64,000 nt of DNA, taken from contig CM067075.1 in NCBI GenBank assembly GCA_033980235.1, positions 28,193,650 through 28,257,649 of the forward strand, given 5' to 3'. Below, piece after piece: positions 11,387 through 22,500 of the stretch. A program made the translations under genes and the position numbers. Each line of letters begins with the position of its first letter. Within the stretch, counting starts at the first letter, position 1. Origin of the DNA: Diadema setosum. Lineage: Eukaryota > Echinodermata > Echinoidea > Diadematoida > Diadematidae. Under the pieces are notes generated by a model. That model was not told where the DNA came from and did no database searches. It worked only from the letters and a program-made list of their open reading frames with translations.

Positions 11387-13576
11387 ATGGCTGCTTCAGG
11401 AACACGAAATCCAAAAGAATTATGCACTTGTCAATTGAAGTCCCGGCCCATGGGTACCCGGGGATGGCCGGGACTTGCAACCAAGTTGGGCGGGGATTTC
11501 AGCATGTTTTTCGCCCGGGTGGGTCGGGAATAGACCGGGCTTTGTAGGGGGAAATTCACTTAATTTGCCCCGGTGGGCCGGGGATGTGCCGGGGTGTTGT
11601 CGGGGGAAATTCGATTATTTTGCCCCGGTGGGTCGGGAATGGACCGGGGTTTGTCGGGGGAGATTCATTTATTTTGCCCCGGTGGGTGGGGAATAAACCG
11701 GGGTTTGTCGGGGGAAATTCGCTCCAACCAAATGGCAGACATTTGGGGCGGGAATTTTGGCCGTGATTGAGCCAGATTTTGCTTGAGAGTTGATTATGAC
11801 TTGTACCATTTCCAGTACGGTAATGTGACCATAAATTATTTCGCTTGACTAGCAATTCCCCGCTATTGAGGACTCCGTAACGTTGCCCAAAAGTTGCGTA
11901 AACGCATGAATCACGTAAAGAGCCTAGCGCGAAACATGCGCGATTTGCGCATTTCATGAATTTTTCTGACGTGGAACCTTCGATCGTATTGTTTGCGGAT
12001 GTGCGCCGGATCGGCGCTTTACGCGATTCCACGCGGGCGGGCTCGGTCACACTGCCCAAAAGTTGCGTAATCGCATAAATCACGTACCGGTAACTAAGAA
12101 ATTTGGTTTTGTGTGCTTGTCCGTCGAGAATTTTACCATTTTCGCTGATTTACGCAATGAAAAATCACCGATGAATTGCGCAAGAACTACGGAAAGATCA
12201 CGCAAAAATATAGCGCCACAATCATACGTGAGTTGTTAGTGATACATTAGTGATTCCTCGATCAGTATTTCGTGAGTATTTACCGTGTTCTGTTAGAGAT
12301 GACTAGGCCTACGCCAATATATTTTTTTTCAGTGATTTTCAGTGATACGTAGGTGTTTCAAGCGCGAAACATGCGTCATTATTTATAGTCTGCTTTTTTG
12401 TCAGTGGAGAGTCGTTGGTGAACGCGATAGCGGCAACATTTTTGCGAACAATCGCTGATATTCCACGCATATTTCGCGCATTGTTCGCGTAAGAACCACG
12501 CAAACTACGCAAAAATTACGTAAAACAGCGCAATACTGCGTAAAATTTTTACGCGAAGCCGAGTTTTGAGCTCCTCAAAACATGGAACTGCGTAAAGTGC
12601 CGATCCGGCGCACATCGGCTGACAACTACGAAGGTTCAAAATTGTAGACAAACACATGAAATGCGCAAATCGCGCATCGTATCGCATAAAATAAGGCTCG
12701 AATTTCTTACGTGATTCATGTGTTTACGTGACTTTTGGGCAGTGTGACAGGTCCTCAACGCCAGGTTTTTGAGCACCTCAAAACTCGGCTTCGCGTAAAA
12801 GTTTACACACTTCTAGGCAGTATTGCGCTGTTTTAGTTTTTACGTAATTTTTTGCGTAGTTTGCGTTGTTCTTACGCGAACAACGCGCGAAATATGCGTG
12901 GAATATCAGTGATCGTTTGCGAAAATGTTGCCGCTATCACGTTTATGTGCGATTCATACGCAGTATATTGTGATAAAGCGCAGATTATGCGTGATTTTCC
13001 GTGGACCTCTGTCGTCAGGCGTCGCGCACAATCACGAATTCGCCCTATTTGGGGCCTAATTTGCGTGCCTATATCCATGCGCTGATTAGTGATTTTTTTA
13101 GTGATATTTCCGTAGTTCTTGCGCAATTCATCGGTGATTTTCATCGCGTAAATCAGCGAAAATTCTCAACGGACAAGCACGCGCAAAACCAAATTTCTTG
13201 CGTGATTCACGCAAACTTACGCGACTTTTGGGCAGTGTGACCGGGCCTTGAGGGTCGGGACTTGGCCGGGGATTTCTATACAAATATGCCCGACTTGTCG
13301 GGGACTTGGCCGGGGATTTCTGCACAAATATTGCCCGGACTGTCGGGGAATTGGCCGGGGATTTCAACTTCAATTTTGCCCGGCCTGCCGGGGACTTAGC
13401 GGGGGATTTCCGTGAAAATTTTGCCCGACCTGTCGGAGACTTGGCCGGGACTTGGCCGGGTAGTGCAACATGCAAAATTGCAAGTGGGATGCAAGTCCCG
13501 GCCATCCCCGGGTACCCATGGGCCGGGACTACAATTGACAAGTGCATTAAAAGAGATGATTTCGGCCAGCAAGCAG
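11387..13576 (+). pseudogene. Interrupted first coding exon of the CCDC89-like gene
   Basis: ATG at 11387 has a good context (AACAATGG). The frame is open through TTA at 11420-11422, where the 2124-bp element begins. After the right-hand TTA (13547-13549) the frame resumes as AAA GAG ATG and reaches CAG at 13576, directly before a consensus donor GTAAGT. Joined at one TTA, the two parts give 21 codons ending in phase 0, which fits exon 2. With the element in place the reading frame from 11387 stops at about 11530. A second in-frame ATG at 13556, seven codons before the donor, could start a protein only 14 residues shorter. This may be an allele-specific or recent insertion. Confidence 0.7.
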
Positions 13577-16500
13577 GTAAGTGGGGAAATACTTGTGATG
13601 TACGCATTACACAGTGCAAAATCTTGCTCCTTTTTTTAAATATATATATATATATATATATTTTTTAAAATAACTACATGATTCTATTCGTTTTTGTATT
13701 TGCATAGGGCCTATACCTAGCTAGTCCCATATATGCTATTCTGCGCTGGACTGTCATTGTCGGTGCGGTGTTTAAACATTGCATTTCTCTTCTTCTTCCC
13801 AGTAAGTGCAGTGTTTGGCGGGTCTGGTGTGGTTTATGTACAGTGCCATATAAAATAACTACATCCATGATAACTAAGTGCAGCTAAAATTTAGTAAAAA
13901 AAACAGCATTCTTCTATCGGAGCTGGAGTGGAGAGTGGAGTTTCTGCGTCTGTAAAAAATACCTCCTGCCTGAAAAGAGTGAAACTGTCAGCAGAGAGGT
14001 ACATTTGATGAGGGCTTCTGGCAGAGAGTTCCAAAGCCTTATGGAGTCAGGAAAGAATGATTTCTGGTAGAGTAGGGTTCTTGCAAAGGGTACTTGAAGC
14101 TGTTGAGAGTGTCCACGGTTTGATGTTGTTACCAGAAGTAGATTGTGGAATCGAAGCCTCTAACTTTAAGTCTAACGTTTAGAATTAAGTCAGGTAGAAA
14201 CTTAAGTATAAATGATATTCAACCTTACGCATGTGTAAGTCTCCGCAGTCCATGATCAGATATTTCACAATGTAGATGCTCGTGAAAATTTCTCATGTGG
14301 TAAAAGAAAGAGAAAATTGTACTTCTCTCTCATGCATTGTGCCATTGTTGTCTAGAGACTCTTTAGAATTAGAGTTCTACTTGTAGTTTTGTACTTGCGA
14401 GTTGTAATGTTCAATATTACATGTTCTTCTTCCTTACTCAGTACTACATCATTAATGTTACAGTAGTCTCACTCACTGTAATATTGTGCTTGGGTCTAGA
14501 AAGTCATTGTCATGATTCCACATGCTGCATGAAACGGGATGCCCATAATTTTCTTTACAGGAATATCTGGGTGTTGTTCAGTCTGCATGATATAGTACAA
14601 GGAGGTACAGTATTCATCGCATAATCGGGACAGGTTGGGAGTAGCAAACATGGGCCCTTTAAGCGGGGTGCCCGATTTCGCGATGAGCACTTACTATACA
14701 CTAACGGCATATGACATGTACATGTAGTGCACACACACACACACACACACACATGCATACTGACGTACTGTACATGTACGGGAATACACAACCACGCTAC
14801 CCCTCGGCGCGACCCTCTAGCTCTCCCTGCACTCTCGCAATGATGTAGAGTAATCGCAACCGGGTTCTTCTTCTGTCACCTCTCTTCGAACACGATTTTG
14901 TGGATTAAAAGCTAGCACTTTCTCAAACATTCGTAGAATTCTTGGACACGTAGGGCGTTCCGTATAGATACATATCCACAACCGTGGGAAATGATTATCC
15001 AGAACTGATGCGGGAACGTCAATGAAAAGTCCTTCAATCATTCAATCATCACGGCTTGATTGTTTACTTGCCGCGATCACTGCACTGTACATGTGTTGTC
15101 AGTATGTAGCGATCTAGCTCGCCATATATATACACATGTACAGAAAAGCGAAGGCGGGCAATGAGCTGAAATGTACGTGTACTGGATGGACGGAGGTCAT
15201 AACATACCAGTCCGAAGCTTGCTTTGTAAGTTCGGTGCAAACGACAACTGATAGGGAATCTTTGAAATATTGTTGTGGTATTTTGGTAGATTTTTTGTGT
15301 AAAATATCAAAAAAATCAAAGATCGCTTGAAGAAAAATTGTCCTGTTTATCAGAGGTCCCCGCCCAATTATCCAGTGAAAATAACGTGCATTGGAAATGT
15401 TTCTGGGAAGCGTATGTCATTTAAGCGAGGTTCCCGATTATCAGATGCCCGATTATGCGATTAATACTGTACCACTAGACTTGCATAGGTAGGTCTACCT
15501 CCTGTTGACTTAGATAGTCAGTCACTGGTACATAATGTCCATGCGTCCTGATCCCTGAGTTGCTAAATGCTAGTTTCAGGATGAAGACAATATGTTTTCG
15601 CAATCATCTTGCTTCTACCAATACATTTCTTATTTTTGAATTAATGTATGCTTGTCAGGATGTAGAGACCATGCACGCCAATCTCGACAAGTTGAAGCGG
15701 CTATCCAACGATGACAAGACGGAGGCGGCGATGCTCCGGGCCCGCATCGACGAGCAGGCGCAGCTCATCTGCATCCTGAAGCAGCGCTCGGACGAAGCTC
15801 TCCTCCGATCACAGACCCTGGAGCGTGTCAACAAGGAGCTGGAGAAGTTCCGTGATGAGGCGCAGGGAGTCATCGAGGAGGAGATTCACAAGTTCAACCT
15901 TCTGGACAGACGGTTTCACGAACTTGCTGAAAACCATGAGGAAATGATAAGGTGAAATGTACCTTCATATAAATGCATTTAACTGTTCATTTGAAGGGTC
16001 TGTGATCGGAGGAGAGCTCTTGATTATTTAGTTGCTCTGTTATTTTCACCGGAAATACCTGCTGTTCATATTTGGACAGCGTTCGTTGCCTTGGATATTT
16101 AATCATGTGGGGTGAAGAATTGTGAAATGTGGTAATGATGATCAGCTTCTCTAAGACTATCACATATTCTCCCTAACAATGGTTCAGTATGATGGAGCAT
16201 AAATGCACAGATGGATGAACAAATGTTTTTGTTTCTGTGTAATCAGATTTTCAACTCTGGTCATGAGAGAGGAAAGCAGTTTTTATAAAAAGATGTCAAG
16301 AGATAATACTGATAGATAATCTTGTCACTGTTGATGCTTTTCATGTGAAAGCTCATGGCTGTTCATAAGAATACTTTGTTACTAGTATTTGTCTGTTTTT
16401 ATCTGACAGTGCAGCTTAAAGCATGGAAGGGGTTGGTCATCACTTTTCAAAGTTTACGGACTTTAATGGATGGATATCTGTTTGGATTAAGACATAGAAA

Positions 16501-19500
16501 ATGTTACAGTATGCTAGACTTGTCATCACAATAAATGATGCAATCAGGCATAAGGCCAGAATTATATGTTGATAGCATTGAGAGAAATTATGTTAATATA
16601 ATAACGATGAGTGATCCCAACATATCTCCTCCATTTATGTATCGTGTTCGTAGAATATCAAAATCAGTGTGTCACTGTAATGTGGATATGCATATCGGCG
16701 CAATGGTGTCCTTTGCTGCAAATCATTATCAAATGAGTAATGCCCATCATCTTCAGCAAATAAATTGCAAATAGCTGTTAGTTAAAAAAGAATAACGGCT
16801 AAACGTGCCTATTATCAAAATGTCTTTGACAAAGTGAAGAGTGATTTAAAAGGTACATGGAGAGTAATCAATAATTTGTTGAATAAGAATTGTAAGAAAG
16901 ATAGTTGTGATTACATTGAGCATAATGGTGTAGCAATTGATGATAAGAAAAGTATTGCTGATACATTTAATGATTATTTCAGTAGTGTTGGAACTAAGTT
17001 AATGAATAATCTGCCGCATTCTTCTTTAGATAAAGATTTCTCACATTATATGAAAGATAATTTTTCTCAATCTATGTTTTTTACACCAATTAGTGAAGGA
17101 GATATTGTATCTGTTATTATGAGTTTAAGTGCAAACAAATCTCCTGGCCATGATGGCGTTGATTCTTCTGTTTTAAAACGATGTGCCCATCTTATCTCTT
17201 TTCCCTTGTCACATATTTTTAATACTTCAGTTGAACAAGGTATATATCCCACAGATTTAAAATTAGCAAAAGTGATACCCGTATATAAAAAGGGAGATAA
17301 ATATTCATGTTCAAATTATAGACCTATTTCAATTTTGTCAGTTTTTTCTAAAATATTTGAAAAACTTGTTCATAAGAGATTGACAGCTTTTCTAGATAAA
17401 AACAATATTTTGTATAATAAACAATTTGGTTTTAGAGAAGGTTTTAGTACAGATATGGCACTTTTAGAGTTTGTTAATAATGTATCTACAGCATTTGAAG
17501 AAAAGAAAATAATTCTGGGTTTGTTTTTAGATTTATCAAAGGCTTTTGATTCTATTAATATTTCGATTCTTTTAAAGAAGATGTCATATCATTATGGAAT
17601 CAGGGGAAATGTTTTACAGTGGTTTGAAAGTTATTTAACAGACAGACAACAATATGTATTTATTGATAATCATTACTCGAAATATAATTTTATAAATGTT
17701 GGTGTTCCTCAAGGTTCTGTATTAGGACCATTGCTTTTTCTGATATATGTAAATGATCTGTGTTTTGTGAGTGATATTTTAAACCCAATTATGTTTGCAG
17801 ATGACACCAATTTATTTTTATCTGGCAAAAATATACATGATATGACAGCATTGTTGAATACTGAACTAAAGAAGGTGTGTGATTGGTTTGTAGTCAATAA
17901 ACTTACAATAAATTATGAAAAAACTGTTTATATGGTATTCAGACCAAACAATGTCAAAATAGATACTAGTTCATTGAATATAATGTTGTATGAAAATAGA
18001 ATAACAGAGGCTCAGAATGTTAAATTTTTAGGTGTCATAGTTGATGAACATTTGAGTTGGAAATATCACATCAATGATATATCTTGTAAAATATCTAAAG
18101 TTATTGGTGTTTTAAATAGGATGAAAAGTTTTTTTACCACTGCGCATTTTAGTGAATTTATACTATGATATTACCACATATTTCATATTGTATTTGTGCA
18201 CGGGGGAAATGTGCAATGTATTTATTGAATAGAGTATATATTTTGCAAAAGCGTGCAATCCGTGTTATAACGAATTCAGCTTTTTTAACATCTACTGATT
18301 TTCTTTTTAAGAAGTTGAATATGCTCAAAGTAAATGATGTCTATTTGACTCAAGTAGCCAGTTTTATGTATAAACACTCTAAAGGTTATTTACCTCAAAT
18401 TTTCAGCTCTTACTTTGCATTTAATAGATCTATAAATTTTTATGAAACCCGAAATTCGTGCAATATGTACGTTCCATTTTACCGATATAAGATATCAAGA
18501 AGTGGTATAAGATTTTTAGGTCCAAAATTGTGGAACAGTTTAAACATTGATTTAAAACAAAGTCCATCTCTTGCATCATTCAGAAGAAAATATAAGTTAC
18601 AGCTTATTTCAAATTACTGTATAGATGTGTAGTCCAATCTGTCTTAGTACTACATAATGTCCCGTTTTGTAGACTGCTTTTGTTTTGTAATTTGTGTCTT
18701 ATTTTGTCCTCTGTAAGTGCATTTATTACTTGTAATTGTTTTATGTGCTTGTTGTTAATTATTCTGTAATGCTTTAATTGATAACTGTTAATTATGATAT
18801 CATTATTTTAAATGACTCTCTTTTTTTTATTTTTTGTCTATGGGGTTCGGCCTCAAAAGGTCAATGGCCTTTTGCTGTTCCCCTCCACACTCGCCACATA
18901 TCCCGAGTCACAAACTCTGATTTTTATACATGTGCATTATTTTGTAATTGATTGTTTTTTCTGTGTGTTCATTTTTGTTATGCTCACATGAAATCACATT
19001 GATTTCATTTTTCTTTTTATGAGATGTGGAAAATAAACTTGAAACTTGAAACTTGAATAACAATGACTGATGTCATGTAAAAAGTTGTCAAGATTATACC
19101 AACTGATTCTCGTGTTCTGTGTTCTTCCAGGTTCAAAGATGAGTACAAAAGGCAGAACGAGGAGCTCAGACGACAGAACCAGCAACTCCGTGATGAGAAC
19201 GCCAATCTCTTCTCAGCAGCTCTGGAGGAGAAGGAGAGGACGATAGTGGTGCAGGGGAATGACATCAAGGTTCTGAAGGAACAGTGTAGAGAGCTGGAGA
19301 GAAGATGCAGGTGAGATTGATTTGATGCTGTTACTATGGTTACCAATTTGGGTCACAAGAAACAGTATCGTTGACACATCATTTTCTTTTGCCACTCCAC
19401 AAGTTTTTACCCTCTGTGTGCCCAACCAAAAGCTGGATATTTGTACATGGCAAGCTCCTCTCTCTAACTCCATTCATGCCATGGTGTAAACCCCCTTGTG

Positions 19501-22500
19501 CCACATTATTCTGAGACTACAACACATGAGTGCTTTTGTAAAACCTTTTTTTTTTTCAAAGGCATGTAACTTTGCAGTGAGCAAAGTTGTAGGAAATATT
19601 CCAAGCTTTGCTGTGAATGGAACCCTGAGTAAAGCTTTCTTTGTATTGCGGCATTTGGTGATTTATCGATTGATATTTGGCGGGGTTGTGTGTTCGAGCA
19701 AAATTTGTGAACTTGAAAAGCTGTCGACTGAGTCAAGCATGCAAACATGGCACATAAAGAGCTGAGCAAATGATGCAGTGTTGAGTGCAGATCACCTGGA
19801 TGAGATGTGAAAAAAACAACAACACTCAAACAAAATGTTCAAAAGTATGGCAAGCTTGAGGTACGAGATGAAAGCATTGGCAATTTAAAATGTTCTAAAT
19901 GGAATGTGATTAGTGATATGAGATAATGTATTGAGATAAAGAAAACTTGAAGTGTGATTAGATAATGTTAATTTTCTGAAATGAGTGGGTTTCTGTTTTT
20001 TGTTTAGGTTTGTTTTTGTTTTTGTTTTTTACCACAAATGTGACCAATGGCTGTTATGTTGTCATCCTTGACACAAAGAATAATTCCTTGACAGGCGTGA
20101 TTCAGCAGTTACGAGACATTTATTTAGGAGCAATACTTGACGTAGCTCTGTGCCTATGAGTGTCTCTGAGCCTCTCCACTCAGTATTACAATTTGGTGTA
20201 CATCCGAGTATATGTCAATTAGTACATGACATAACAATGGCCACTCAAAGTTGACCAATCATAGCTGAGTATGAGAAAATTGTGATTGGTGTCTAGAGTT
20301 TAGTATGTTACAGAGGCTGGAAGTTGTTCTCCTGACAGTCTCTCTACCCTGCCCTTGGTTTACACAGTTTACAAGAGCAGGAACATACAGAAAAAGAGAG
20401 ACAATACAAGCAGATGGCAGAGAAACTGGAGAGTGAGCTAAAGGCAGCAAGGCATCAAATTAAAGGTAACAAAATGATATATCATCATTGCTGGGGTGAC
20501 TAGACCTTGTATCTCAAATTTTGGTGAAAATGACTTTTTTGGATTAATGGTCAGATAATCAGTTCAGTGATGTCCTGGCAAAATCCTAGCTGTCTTACCC
20601 TGAAAATGCTGAACTAGGACATCAGAGTTGAGAGTCAGTTTAACCCTTCATGTGCTTTGAGTGCCAGTTGACACAGGAAACCCCATAGCATTGTACACGC
20701 TGTCCAAAGTCCCTGACACAGTAAGGGTTAATCAAACTAAGCCCTAGCAGCTCCTCTATCACCACCCAACATTGCAGATTCTTAATGGTAAATTGATAAT
20801 GTATGTATCTTCACACTTCCTTCACACTTGATCCACCACTTGTATATAATTTACCCAACACACATTGCACTTTCTTTATTCTTGTGTATTCAAACTCTTT
20901 ACAGTAAGGTGTTCCCATCACTGCAAGCCCTTGAGGCTTTTACACCTTTTTCTTTCGCTTTACTTTGCTTCTCTTTTTGTGTGTGTTTGTTTTGTTTCTT
21001 TTTAAGTCTGACTTGTTACCTCTTTGTTATGATGGCCTGTGTCATCCCTTTATTGTATAATATGTGTGAATTATGTTGTATTTCATTTTCTTTTAATTGC
21101 ATATATTGTAAATGTTAAAAGAAATTAAGGAAAGTTTTATGCTCTCAATCATCATCATCATCATCATCATCACATCATCATCATCATTATCGTCACATCA
21201 TCATCATCATCACCATCATCATCACCATCATCACCATCATCACCATCATCACCACCATCACCACCATCATCACCATCATCACCATCATCACCATCATCAT
21301 CACCATCATCACCATCATCACCATCATCATCACCATCATCATCATCATCACATCATCATTATCATCTTTGCCCCCCTCCAGAGGCACTGAGCCAGCTGAA
21401 GCAGGAGAAAGAGAGTAAGGCGTCACAGGACTCCACCCTCGGCCTCAAGCTGGAAAAGTTGAGCAAGGAGCGGCAGGAGTTCCTTGACCTTTCGATGCAG
21501 CGCGGGAAACTCGTCCAGGTAGGACTGACCACACCATGCAAATGGGCTAGATATGCAGAAAGACTTATCACAGCTATGTGCACCAACACTCACAGAAGTG
21601 ATAGCTTATCAATTCAGTTCAATTCAGTTCAATTCAGTTCAATTCAGTTCAATTCAATTCAGTTCAGTTCAATTCATTTCAATTCAATTCAATTCAATTC
21701 AATTCTATTCAATTCAATTCAGTTTAATTCAATTCAGTCCATTTCAGTTCAATTTAATTGAGTTCAATTCAATTCAATTCAATTCAATTCAATCCAATCC
21801 AGTTCAATTCAGTCAAATTCAGTTCAATTGAGTTCAATTCAATTCAGTTCAAATCAGTTCAGTTCACATCAAATCGATTCAATTCAATTCAAAGCAGTTC
21901 AGTTCAATTCAATCCAATTCAGTTCAGTTCAGTTCAATTCAATTTAATTCAATTTATTCAATTCAATTCAATTCAATTTGATTAGCCCATCTAGATATGA
22001 CTGGCCACAACATGTAGCTATTGGATATGCAGAAACACTTAACTTTTTCTGTATGCAATAACATTCAAAGAAGTGATAGCATATCAATTTAATTCAATTC
22101 AATTCAATTCTCCTGCTATTCATCATTGTAGGAGTACAATCAAAAGACAAACAAAAATACGTAATTATATATAGAGTAATCATTATAAAGAAATAATGAT
22201 GATAATAATAGTAAAGTGCTTCTATTGCACATGTGACTATTGTTGTGTCTTTGTGCATTTTAACCCGTTTAGGACCGACTGATTTTGCTACAACACCCAT
22301 TTCCCATAGAAACCTGCCCGAGTATACTCAGAGCTTGTCCTCAATGGGTTAAGGAAGAGGATTGAAAATGGAAAAAAGGAAATGTACTGTATGTACAATA
22401 GATGTTGCAGTTCAATTCAATTCGAGTAAGAAGAGTAGAACTTAGAAGTAGAACTTAAAGATAGGATCCCAGTAACACATAGGTGTTAATGTAGCATAGA

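Noticed and set aside
11556..12083. 175-residue minus-strand ORF inside the foldback element
   Set aside because: Covers GC-rich short repeats and inverted arms; no transposase motif, and the repeat periodicity explains the open frame.
12852..13619. Overlapping ORFs on both strands in the right half of the foldback element
   Set aside because: Present on both strands because of the inverted repeats; no recognisable domain.
16535..16774. 79-residue ORF just before the LINE
   Set aside because: No similarity to LINE ORF1 or endonuclease and no splice context in the host gene.
21112..21426. Poly-histidine and poly-methionine ORFs
   Set aside because: They are translations of the CAT/CAC microsatellite and its complement and have no surrounding gene structure.
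21459..21985. Long ORFs repeating an FNSIQ-type motif
   Set aside because: Products of the stop-free AATTC/AGTTC satellite; the first begins in real exon 5 but only by reading through its donor.
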